The position numbers were made by a program, and so were the translations under genes. Shown here piece by piece: positions 1 to 8,802 of a stretch of DNA of 64,000 nt. Under the pieces are notes generated by a model, which was not told where the DNA came from, made no database searches, and worked only from the letters and a program-made list of their open reading frames with translations. Within the stretch, counting starts at the first letter, position 1. Every line of letters starts with the position of its first letter. The stretch is from Parietichytrium sp. I65-24A (Eukaryota; Sar; Bigyra; Thraustochytrida; Thraustochytriidae), in contig BLSF01000006.1 of the NCBI GenBank assembly GCA_012862575.1, positions 310,001 through 374,000 of the forward strand. Direction: 5' to 3'.

Positions 1-525
1 GCGATCGTCTGAAGGCTCTGGCTTCATGCGCGCGAAAGGGCCAAAGTCAATGAGATAAAATCCTTCTGGCGGCGGCAGGACCAGAACACGTCGAGTCAGC
101 CACGCCATGATGACAAAATACTCAAACGCCATGCGAATGTTGTTGAACCCGCCACAGTCAGAGAGGAACACCAAGTACCGATCGCCCTCGAGCGACGGCA
201 TTCTCTGCAAACCGGTGTTTGCGAGAGCATCAAGCTTCCAATAGTATAACTTCGATTGCAGCGCCGAAAGCGAAAGCTCGTTTGCCAAGAGCCATTCCTG
301 CACCATGCCTTCTGCGTTCTTCTCTCTCTGTAAAACATTCCTGCTCTCGACTCCGCGAAGCACAGCCGCCGGCTCCGACACTTCCTTCAGCGGCGTGGCC
401 GCTCCAGCTGCAACCCCGCCTTGAGTCCTATAGTTGTGGTACGCAAACGTTATGCAGAGCCACGCCAGTACGAACACCAGTAGCTGCTGCCACGACGTGG
501 TGCGCTGCTGCGGTTTGGCGCCCAT
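1..525 (-). CDS. O-fucosyltransferase-like type II membrane protein (partial, 3' end outside window)
   Basis: The minus frame is open from the ATG at 525 to the window edge, giving 175 residues with no stop. A short cytosolic N-terminus is followed by one hydrophobic anchor at about residues 15-30 ([15 protein letters not shown]), the layout of a Golgi type II enzyme. The stretch from about residue 118 reads [20 protein letters not shown], then ALTRR-like and VLVLPPP. This GGxNNxR plus R-x-LVLPPP pattern is the GDP-binding start of GDP-fucose protein O-fucosyltransferase-like families. Likely role: sugar transfer to secretory proteins in ER or Golgi. The catalytic C-terminal half is not in the window, so donor and acceptor cannot be stated. 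It lies in tandem with the transporter at 999-2356. Family assignment is inference from the motif; the frame and anchor are read directly. Confidence 0.7.
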   Translation of the reverse strand, partial: MGAKPQQRTTSWQQLLVFVLAWLCITFAYHNYRTQGGVAAGAATPLKEVSEPAAVLRGVESRNVLQREKNAEGMVQEWLLANELSLSALQSKLYYWKLDALANTGLQRMPSLEGDRYLVFLSDCGGFNNIRMAFEYFVIMAWLTRRVLVLPPPEGFYLIDFGPFARMKPEPSDDR

Positions 526-618
526 CCCGTCCTTTCCTCCCTCTCCCAAAGTCTACCGCGCCAAATAGCTATCGCTGACTGGCTAGACTAGCTGGCTAGC
601 TGCTGTGCAACTCACGCC

Positions 619-644
<26 letters not shown>
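619..644. repeat. (CT)13 microsatellite
   Basis: Thirteen CT dinucleotides lie upstream of the gene starting at 525 on the minus strand; read on that strand it is a GA tract about 95-120 bases from the ATG. Confidence 0.9.
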
Positions 645-650
<6 letters not shown>

Positions 651-946
651 TTAACGTTGTCGTTCACCTCGAAACCCACACTGATGCACTTCGCGGACTT
701 GAGCTTGGTCTTCTTTCGTCTGATTTGCTGTTATAGCATCTAACCTCGTGCTCCAGCGTTCACTACGGTGTGCTGCTGGTAGATAGTCAATACCGGTAAG
801 AGTTGAGCCAACTCATGTTGGACGACTCGGAATTGAGAAATGCAAAAGTTGGATGATCGTGGCTCGTCCAACCAAGTGTCGTCGCAGATTGTGCAGGCGG
901 GTATGAACGTTTTGTGAGAAAGTTGAAAGATGTTACACCAGTACAC

Positions 947-962
947 ATATATATATATATAT
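947..962. repeat. (AT)8 microsatellite
   Basis: Alternating AT lies 37-52 bases beyond the stop of the transporter gene on the minus strand, probably in its 3' UTR or flank. Confidence 0.85.
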
Positions 963-998
963 TGCATGTCTTCAGATTGAAAAGCATGAGTCAGTGCT

Positions 999-2356
999 TC
1001 AATGGTCCCGACTGAGTGAAGTTGCCACGAAACCTGCAGTCACCAATATGGCCCCGGACAGGGTCATCAGTGGGGGAGGGTGGTCTTTTACGATTGCTTC
1101 GACAATTGTTGCGAGTGGGATGGTCATTGCAAGTCCCACGCTGGTGATGGTTGGCGTGGTGAGGAGCACCGCTCTGGCAAACAAGTAGTCCGAGATAACG
1201 TTGTTAAAAATACCATTGACGACCAGCCCAGAAAAGATGGAAAGTGTCAGAGCCGACAAGGATTCAACCCCGGTGAAGTGGAACAAAAGTACGATTGGGG
1301 TCAGCACAACGCAGTTGACCAACCCCACAAACCCAAAAACAAGGGCCATATCTGCTGTCGAGTCTCCACCTGGGAAGAGCTTCTCTATAAGAAGGGTGTA
1401 GCACGCGTAGAAAAAAGCGCCAAACAAAGTGGCAACGTCCCCACCCAAGACTGACTCGGAGGCATCGCTGACTTGGGCCAAATCCGCCACAGGTGAGTCC
1501 GTTGAGGGCGGTGACTTGTTGTCTTGGAGCCCGACCATCACCGTTCCCCAGACACATGCCGCAACACCAAGTATCTTCCTGAACGTGACTTGCTCGAGCT
1601 TGAAGAGCGAGCCGAGTCCCAAGCTGTTTATGTGCAATAGGTTGGAAGATACTATCAGTGCCAATTATCCGCTGAAGAGTAATTTCGTTTCGAGCAACAT
1701 GAAGAAACTTACGTAAACACGACGGACATTCCACTTAGAATAGTACTGCTCGTCACACTGGTATGATGAAGCCCAAAGTTATACAAAAAGTTGGCAATGA
1801 ACCAGAAAGGGCAGATGATGCATGCTCCCCTGAAAATCTCCTTCATGCTCTTCTTTGAAACATCTCCGTCACCATACCGAACCGCAGCATCGTTGTGCAA
1901 GACAGATCTGACGCTGCCCGTGAGCACAGCCATCGGCAAGAGCAGCATGAACATATTCGTCGCAATATATGTCAGGAAAAACGGAGCGCTCAATTTACCT
2001 TCCAAACTCTGCACCAAGAAGCTAGCCGCGACCCAAATCACCACGATCACACCGATAAACATAAACCCAAGGGACGAGTTCTTCACGCGCTTTCTCTTGC
2101 CCCCGCCATTTCCACCATTCTCACCATCCTCACCATCCTCATCGTCGTCGTCCATCGACCGAAGTGCCTGTTCCACGTCCGCGTCATCTTCTTCAACTCT
2201 CCTGCGCGCCATCGCCTCTCGCTCTCCTGCGTTCTCGCTGTCCTCGTCGTTATCGGCGAAATGGCCTTCCGCACGACGATCCGAGGACACCATTCGCGGA
2301 CCCTCTCCGGGAAGCAGTGCCGCGCCCAAGTCGCCGTCGTCCTGTCGCACCATCAA
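999..2356 (-). CDS. SLC35F5-like drug/metabolite-superfamily transporter, two exons
   Basis: Exon 1 is 2356-1713, exon 2 is 1623-999, and the intron is 1712-1624 (89 bases, GTAAGT donor, CAG acceptor). The join is in frame and gives 422 residues, reading SGMSVVFT then LGLGSLFKLEQVTFRKILGV, the typical SLC35F/EamA half-repeat boundary. An acidic, Asp/Glu-rich cytosolic N-terminus of about 95 residues precedes about ten hydrophobic segments. Family members are multi-pass carriers of endomembranes or the vacuole (SLC35F5, yeast THI74 and YML018C relatives); substrates are poorly known and I infer none. A nearer AG, which would leave an in-frame TAA, was rejected in favour of the AG at 1625-1624 because only this restores the family alignment. 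The start is the first of two adjacent ATGs. Confidence 0.82.
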
Positions 2357-3032
2357 CCAGCTTCACGCGCCCGCCTGCCACAAACCACGTACCCTAAGGC
2401 TATTCAATATCAAGGAGCAACCTAGACTGTGGGGACGGAGCACTCGATCGAGTACTGAGTACTACCGACAAGGACTCGCTATGGCGCAATATCGATTTGA
2501 ATTCGAGTACAGCAAGTACAGAGAGGAGACCGGACGAGCATACAATGCGGTATCGACAGCCAACGCTCGGCGATAGAAATGAATTGCTCTTGCCTGTAGA
2601 ACGACTAGCTAGCCAGATATTCACAAGTAGAGAGAGATCGTGGCTAGCGGCGACGCGAGGACGCTGTGGCGTACGTATGCGGTGACGCGCCTGACTACAT
2701 ACAATTGTCTCCACTAAGACGAGACACTGAGACTTGGAGGTCCAAAGTTGTGGCGACTCATTTTTCCTCACTACCGTTTACCATAAGCACCATTATTCGG
2801 CTACCTTGTAGATACTGAGTACTCATGACCTCGAAGGTGCATAAAATTCATCAACTTGAGATTGATTGATAAGAATTGTGAGCGGTGCTGATCTCGTTGG
2901 GTTCTTTCGAGATCCCGGATGTCAGACATGTCTCAGGAATACTGAAGAAGGCTTGAAAATGGAAAGTTTGTTCGATACTTGCGATACAATGAGGATGATC
3001 AAGGACGTACCATTGCATATCGGAGAATTGCA
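2357..3032. other. Intergenic spacer
   Basis: This lies upstream of the transporter gene and downstream of the helicase gene. It has degenerate GTACTGAGTAC-type words near 2450-2466 and 2812-2825, weakly like the palindromic intergenic motif described elsewhere. No supported gene is seen. Confidence 0.55.
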
Positions 3033-6000
3033 TCACAAGGTGAGCGATCCATATCTATCCATGGCCAGATAGATTTGATAGATCTCCCGCGATGCGGCAT
3101 GGTGGTAAATCTGAACTAGACGAGCCGAACGAGTCATTGGATTTGGAGCATCTTTGAACTGGTGCCGCATTCCGGCGCACGAAGGGCAAATTGCGAAAGC
3201 TGTGGACTCAGACATGCCTAGATACTGGTGGCACAAATGAGCCCCGAAGATTGTTGGGAGAGTGCAGCTTTCGTTGGCACAGTTGTCACACGGAGGCGGC
3301 GGAACCGGCGGAGCGATCGGCGGAGTGGTTTGAAGTGGTCGTATGAACTCGATGTCGCCGGTACTTTGAGTCTGGTCGTTGTCGATTGGCGAGTCGGGAA
3401 GCAATGGCATAGATAAGACCGGCTCCACAAGGAAGTTCCTGTACCACTGGTACAGGTCTGTGAGACTCGCGTTTAGTATGAGGTGCTTTTTCGCTCGAGT
3501 GATGGCCACGTATATGATATTGACCTCACTTTTGTCAATGTTGGTCTTCACAAATGTGTGTCCCTGCGGGATGACGAGCGGGGGCAAATCATCGCAGAGA
3601 AAGACCGTGTCGAACTCTAGCCCTTTGGATTTGTGCACAGTGGTAAACAGGTATTTGGCTCTATCTTGCGCCACCACAAACCTTCGAAACGAAGTCAAGG
3701 CTCGTCTCAAGTCGTTGATCTTGTTTGACGAGTGGTAAACTTCAAAAATTGCCGCACGGACCCTCCCATTCGCAAAAGTGGAATTCTTGTAATCTTGAAG
3801 ACATGCTTGGATATCTGAGAATGCTTTGACACGGGGCGACAAAATAGAGGCCTTGTTGTCATTGGCTAGATGGCACATATCCAGCATCTCGCTAATAATG
3901 GTCTTATCTTCACCTCCGATCACTCCAACAAGGGGCGGCTGCCCGGCTTGGCCTCCCGCTCCCCACTCCACAATGAAGTTGATAAGCTCTACGTATAGCT
4001 GTCGATTGCCTCGACAGATGATTGCCACAGAGCCTTCTCTTATTTCATCGTCCGCCACTCTGCTGAGGTGCGTAACAATGCTCCGTTGGCGCAAATCCGG
4101 GACGAAATGAACAATCGGGGGCTCGTGCCCGGTTCTCGCGCCGAGCAATGGAAACTTTTCGCGGTTGAACTCGAAAAGAATACTATTGGCGACTCGCGCG
4201 ATTGCCGGCCCAAAGCGGAAGCATCTCGACAGCCGGAATTTTCTATACACAATGTCTGGGTAGTGCGCACTAAGATTCAAAGCGTCCTCGGCTCCCGCGA
4301 ACTGATAGATAGACTGATACGAGTCTCCCACAAGAATTCTTGCCACGTCCTTTTGTTGCATGACAATATCGCGAATGCAAGGATTGCAGTCTTGAGCTTC
4401 GTCCAGAAGGATGATGTCGTACCTGTTTGACAAATCAAATCGGGAGAGCTGGAATAGTTTGACGTAGCCATTGTGGGTCATCGGAAGCGGTTCCGGATCA
4501 CCCACTCTCGAAGAGCGCATTTTAGCCCACACGACTGCAGCACACCGCATGATGAGGTCATCCAATTTCTCAGCAGTCTCTTTTTCCCTCTTACCTTTCA
4601 GTTTTTCGCTCATCTGGTTCGATTTGTCAAGATTTCTCAGCTCTGCTTTCGCATTCTCAAAAGCCTTGTCCATGTGCGAAACCAGAATAGTTGGGTCCGC
4701 GGAGGCATGGTATATCTTCAGGGTCTCTATGACGAGATAGAAAATGTGATGCTGGGAGATGAACAATTCCAAGTTTTTGTGCGCGTATTTGCGAACACCT
4801 GGTGAGACCTTGTGGCCAATGACCTTGCCGAGCTTTGCAGGAAACACATCCGGCGCGATATTTCCCCGGTAGCGGACTCCAACCTCTGCGTATGCCAGTC
4901 GATGGATATTTAAGCAGTCTACGTTGGGTGGGAATTCCTTCTTCGCCTCGTCTCGGACGCTCACATTGAATGCGAGGTAAAGAATTCTTTTTTGCGGACG
5001 CTGACGAGCATAGTGCAACAGGGTCGTAGTCTTTCCAGTGCCAGCGAGCGCAAATACACAGATTATCTCTCCAGGTTTAAGATTGGTGGATACCACAGCT
5101 TGCTGCTCTGCTGTCAGAGGGTTAGTGCTTTTCGGTGTCCAACCCGTGGTACGCGCCCCGGCGTGCACCATCAAAGCCGCTGGGGAACGAAGCAACTCCA
5201 CACTGTGCTCCAATTCGTACAGCACGTTCATCCATGAATAAGTTGGGCAGGCTGGGATTTGGGCAGGCCATGTGGACCATGGGTCGCGGCGCAATTCTGT
5301 GAGAATAAAGTACACCATGTCTAGTCGTTTGTGACGAGGGATCCCCATGGGGTCCGAGAATGAGGGAGGTAGAATTCTTCTGAGAATCGCTTCCCGAATC
5401 TCGTGCCCACCGCAGAGTAAAGGAGCGACTATCATCAGTCCCGGGTTAGGGTCATTGCTCTGTTGCTCCAGGAACCCATTCCATGCCTGGGCACTCTCAA
5501 TTTCGGACCTTGCCAGATAATTGGCCACTGGCATTGTTAACCACTTTGCGAAACGCCTTGTAATCTCCGCACCAAATTCCTCAATGGTTTCTATCCGCGG
5601 GCGCTCTTCAAATCTCCACGGGCTTCTAGAGATAGCCAGCTGTGTGCACATGTTCCTCCAGTACAGCTTTTGTTCTGGTATAAAATCGCAATCCTCAATT
5701 GAGTTGTTCCAGTTTTGGCATACTAGTGTCAACGTGCCAAAGACGTCTCTGTAGTCGAGTGCTGCGGCTGTGAATATTTGCTGAAGCACATCGTCGGGAA
5801 GATTCTCCCAAGAATAAGGACGAGTCTCTGTCTTCCGGCGTTTGGCATCGGGTGCTGCTGCTGCTGCTGCTGCTCCTTCTGATGATCCGGACGACGAAGA
5901 GGAGGACAAAGAGGAGGTAGAGGAAGCCTGAGACGAGTGGGAGCCAACTCTATAAAGTAAGACCTGAGTGCCCTGTGACGAGTCTCCGAATGGATTGTCG

Positions 6001-6866
6001 CTTCTTCTCTTTCTCAGCTGCTGTGTCGCAAAGCCGTTCGTAAGGTAAAAGTCGATTGTCCTACTGTCCATAGCTGCCTTCAATTTGCGGAGATTGGCGT
6101 GAATGACTGGATGAACTCCTTTTGTGAGCTCCAGTGGCGGTCGCCCTCTCAGACTTGACGCCGAAGTAAACAGCGGGAACGCCGAATTCTTTGTTTCGCA
6201 CTTGATTTCAGAAGCTTTTGTGAAGCCCGAGAGCTGGCTGCTGGGTACCGATTCGAATACATCGCGGGCGGCGCGAGAGGGTCGAACGACTGTTGGGCTG
6301 TCCGTGGCGTAGCCGCTCTTTTCCAAAAAGTAGAAGGCATCCGCCATCTTGTCGTCAGCCAGCTCAAGAATCAAGCTCATTGGGTAGCGCCCGGCTTGTA
6401 AATCCTTCGGTCTGATGACGAAGGCTCTGACGGCTTTGAAGGCCCCCAAGTCCCACAGCGGAGAGATGAACTTAGCGGTCACCGCTTCCAAGTACCCCAC
6501 GCTGTTGAGAGACTCCGAGTCTAATATTTTAATAGCGTTGCCATCGATTTCATTCTCCGGTTCGCGATCCAACACTACCTCGATTTCTTCCAGGCCATCT
6601 TCATCGTCGAACACCTTTTGTTCATGAAACTGCCTCCCATTCAACCAACACATGAGCGAAAGCATCTTTGCATTGTCCTCGTGGAACTCGTCCGTCTTAG
6701 ACTCGAATACCTTTGGAATGCGAATGCGTTTCCGAAACTGGTGCGTCTCCGTTTCAATAGTTTGACTTGTACCGGCGGCAATTCTGGTCTTTGCCGCGTC
6801 GGCGAAAAGTTGCATCAGTGTTTTCTGCCCTCCATCCTCACCACTCTTGGCCTTCCCCTTCCACAT
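3033..6866 (-). CDS. FBH1: F-box DNA helicase FBH1 (FBXO18) homologue with N-terminal HIRAN domain
   Basis: A single exon encodes 1277 residues. In order: a PIP-box-like QKTLMQLF at about 14-21; a HIRAN domain at about 70-172 (GRQFHEQKV, VVLDREPENEIDGNAI, SVGYLEAVTA); a low-complexity Ser/Ala linker; an F-box at about 350-400 (WENLPDDVLQQIF); then a UvrD/PcrA-type SF1 helicase. Helicase motifs seen are GTGKTTT near 609, DEAQD near 818, VGDSYQSIYQFAGA, VHKSKGLEFDTVFL and YVAITRAKKH near 1119. A Cys-rich tail (CDNCANESC, then CPSC) ends it. FBH1 unwinds DNA, strips RAD51 from filaments and forms an SCF ubiquitin ligase through SKP1. HIRAN, known from HLTF/Rad5, binds 3' DNA ends or stalled forks. 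All key helicase residues look intact. The HIRAN fusion is not something I know from animal FBH1. Confidence 0.92.
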   Translation of the reverse strand: MWKGKAKSGEDGGQKTLMQLFADAAKTRIAAGTSQTIETETHQFRKRIRIPKVFESKTDEFHEDNAKMLSLMCWLNGRQFHEQKVFDDEDGLEEIEVVLDREPENEIDGNAIKILDSESLNSVGYLEAVTAKFISPLWDLGAFKAVRAFVIRPKDLQAGRYPMSLILELADDKMADAFYFLEKSGYATDSPTVVRPSRAARDVFESVPSSQLSGFTKASEIKCETKNSAFPLFTSASSLRGRPPLELTKGVHPVIHANLRKLKAAMDSRTIDFYLTNGFATQQLRKRRSDNPFGDSSQGTQVLLYRVGSHSSQASSTSSLSSSSSSGSSEGAAAAAAAPDAKRRKTETRPYSWENLPDDVLQQIFTAAALDYRDVFGTLTLVCQNWNNSIEDCDFIPEQKLYWRNMCTQLAISRSPWRFEERPRIETIEEFGAEITRRFAKWLTMPVANYLARSEIESAQAWNGFLEQQSNDPNPGLMIVAPLLCGGHEIREAILRRILPPSFSDPMGIPRHKRLDMVYFILTELRRDPWSTWPAQIPACPTYSWMNVLYELEHSVELLRSPAALMVHAGARTTGWTPKSTNPLTAEQQAVVSTNLKPGEIICVFALAGTGKTTTLLHYARQRPQKRILYLAFNVSVRDEAKKEFPPNVDCLNIHRLAYAEVGVRYRGNIAPDVFPAKLGKVIGHKVSPGVRKYAHKNLELFISQHHIFYLVIETLKIYHASADPTILVSHMDKAFENAKAELRNLDKSNQMSEKLKGKREKETAEKLDDLIMRCAAVVWAKMRSSRVGDPEPLPMTHNGYVKLFQLSRFDLSNRYDIILLDEAQDCNPCIRDIVMQQKDVARILVGDSYQSIYQFAGAEDALNLSAHYPDIVYRKFRLSRCFRFGPAIARVANSILFEFNREKFPLLGARTGHEPPIVHFVPDLRQRSIVTHLSRVADDEIREGSVAIICRGNRQLYVELINFIVEWGAGGQAGQPPLVGVIGGEDKTIISEMLDMCHLANDNKASILSPRVKAFSDIQACLQDYKNSTFANGRVRAAIFEVYHSSNKINDLRRALTSFRRFVVAQDRAKYLFTTVHKSKGLEFDTVFLCDDLPPLVIPQGHTFVKTNIDKSEVNIIYVAITRAKKHLILNASLTDLYQWYRNFLVEPVLSMPLLPDSPIDNDQTQSTGDIEFIRPLQTTPPIAPPVPPPPCDNCANESCTLPTIFGAHLCHQYLGMSESTAFAICPSCAGMRHQFKDAPNPMTRSARLVQIYHHAASREIYQIYLAMDRYGSLTL

Positions 6867-7290
6867 TCCGTCGTAATATATACACCTCCTATTCGCGTCG
6901 CATTCACGGCGCTCTGGTTGTGCTGCCTCGGAGAGCCCTCCGTCCCCGGCCCAAACGATTCAGCGCCAGTTCAAGTATACACTTTTGAGTATGTTTCCAC
7001 CTCCCGCTCGACTCGATTCCAAAAAAAAAACACCAGAGTCTCCCACACAGCGAAATGGGGAAGGGCGTATGTTGGGTTGAGCTCGTGCAGCCAATCCGGT
7101 CCCTGCTGCAAGCACAGTAAATGCCTTTGTCTGCAAGCTTGAACGATGACGCCAAGGGCTTTGTTCATCCAAGCACTTGTATGTTTTCCTGCTCTTCCAC
7201 TTTTAGGCACACTTTCTTTCGCCACCTTTCTTTGGACTTTTCGACTTTTCAGTCTTTTCCGCACAAAGAAATGAAGACAGGAAGACCATC

Positions 7291-7330
7291 ACAAGTGTGA
7301 CAAGTGCGACAAGTGTGACAAGAGTACAAG
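7291..7330. repeat. 9-base tandem repeat, unit ACAAGTGTG
   Basis: About 4.5 copies: three clear units (one with C for T), then a decayed ACAAGAGT and a final ACAAG that runs into the GTACCGGTAC palindrome. Confidence 0.85.
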
Positions 7331-7339
7331 TACCGGTAC
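7330..7339. promoter_or_regulatory. GTACCGGTAC palindrome
   Basis: A perfect 10-base dyad in the divergent region. The same ten bases overlap the end of the 17-base motif copies at 11284 and 32747, so this may be a half or related element. Function unknown. Confidence 0.4.
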
Positions 7340-8399
7340 GCGTATCAGGTCCTTGTTCGATCTTAGCATCGTTCACGAATGCTCGCCTCACCAAAACAAT
7401 CTCGGAATTCTTTTCTAGCACATGCACCAGTCTCGCTTAGCGCCCTTCGCGAACGTTCGCCTCACCAACGACCCTTTGATCCCGCGTCACTTCGACCTTG
7501 CGCATCTCCAAAAGAAAGGAAAAGGAAACCAACCACACACCTTCAATTCCTTCAATTCCTTCAATGCGCCCAGCCAGCTCGCTCAAAGCCATGAGATTTG
7601 TTTGTCCATTGTTCATTGTTGGAACAGCTCACGCGGCTGGCTCTGATTGAATGGAAGTTCTGTTCGCAGAGGAAAGAAACGATAAGGGTGCGCGTCCATC
7701 CGCTGCTCGATCAGTCGTGATCAGTTGCGAAGCCGTCTGTCTCGTTCGTTTCGGTCGCTTTACCTACCGGTGCTCATCATGACATCCGCATTCATCTATT
7801 TTCATCCATTTCCATTTTCAACCAACATCTATTTTGATTGATCTATTATTGATCTGCTATTTTCATCTTCGAAATGCGAAATCTGAAATCTGATTCTGAA
7901 AAATCATTTCAAAAACTTGGTTCCGCAAATGATGAACATAAAATGATCTCTTTTGTTCTTCGGAAGAGATTAGGGTATTAAAGGAAAATAATAGGAGAGA
8001 AACGGGTATTTTCCATAGTCTCACTAGGACCATTCTTTCACAGCAGTACAGAAAGCACCTAGGAGACTACTCGGTTCTTCGCTTCACATTTTAAACACCC
8101 ATTATCGTTCTTCCTAAGTATTGCTGGTCTACCAGGAGACGTGGAAAAAAAAATGCTCCCTCCTCGCGTCTTCAGTCACTCTAACTCCCACTATCACCAC
8201 CTCTACCATTCCCTAGCACGCTTAACCAACTCTCAGTAGCTAGCTAGTCTTTCTAATTTTTCCCCTAAGCAACCAGGACACAGGACGGTGGCATGAGGGT
8301 ACGGAGGCAACCCCCAACCGTATCGAAAGGAGTAGCCAAGCAGTAGCAGTGCGGGTAGGGGAACCAGGGAGTGTGACCCCAGAATAACCCCGTCCTCGC

Positions 8400-8437
8400 G
8401 TACTGAGTACTGAGTAGTGAGTACTGAGTAGTGAAAC
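8400..8437. repeat. GTACTGAGTAGTGA-type tandem array
   Basis: Imperfect repetition of TACTGAGTA and TAGTGAGTA words, about 370 bases before the RBR-like ATG. It resembles a slipped or expanded half of the intergenic GTACTSAC motif. Confidence 0.7.
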
Positions 8438-8802
8438 GTCGGTGAATTGGTGTAGAGTAGCGAGAATAGTGCAAGTTATTTTCAAAAGTGCGGAGGAGTG
8501 GGCTGGCTTTCCACTATAGAAGTGTACTCGACGGCCTTCGGAGGAGCACTACTGCGGGGCGCAGATTTGCAGAATTGCAGAATTCAGATTGCAGATTGTG
8601 TGGACTGTGTGGATTGTGTGGATTGTCACTGGTTTGAAATAGTTCCGGGGACTTGTTTGTTCGTGTGGGATTCGCTGGTCTTCCGTAGAGGCGGGTGCGC
8701 GAGTTTACTTTCGTCCGACGTGCTGTTGGACCGAGAAAGGAGAGAAAAGGAGAGCGGCACAGGACACGTTCCCAACGTGAATATTAGCGCGCTAGTCGCG
8801 AG

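Larger units (their letters stand above)
526..998. other. Intergenic spacer with two microsatellites
   Basis: This lies between the start of the fucosyltransferase-like gene and the 3' end of the transporter gene, both on the minus strand. It holds a CT run (619-644) and an AT run (947-962). No convincing ORF, tRNA or known RNA is visible. Confidence 0.6.
6867..8802. other. Divergent intergenic region with tandem repeats
   Basis: This is the shared upstream space of FBH1 (minus) and the RBR-like gene (plus). It holds a 9-base tandem repeat (7291-7330) ending in GTACCGGTAC, a CCTTCAATT-type short repeat near 7540-7566, a GTACTGAGTAGTGA array (8400-8437) and a GTGTGGATT repeat (about 8598-8625). 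A TATATATTA word sits only about 5-15 bases before the FBH1 ATG. Small ORFs here are Pro/Ser-rich, mutually overlapping and unconvincing. Confidence 0.55.

Noticed and set aside
1624-1680. Nearer intron acceptor in the transporter gene
   Set aside because: Using the AG near 1672 leads to an in-frame TAA two codons later. The AG at 1625-1624 restores the family sequence.
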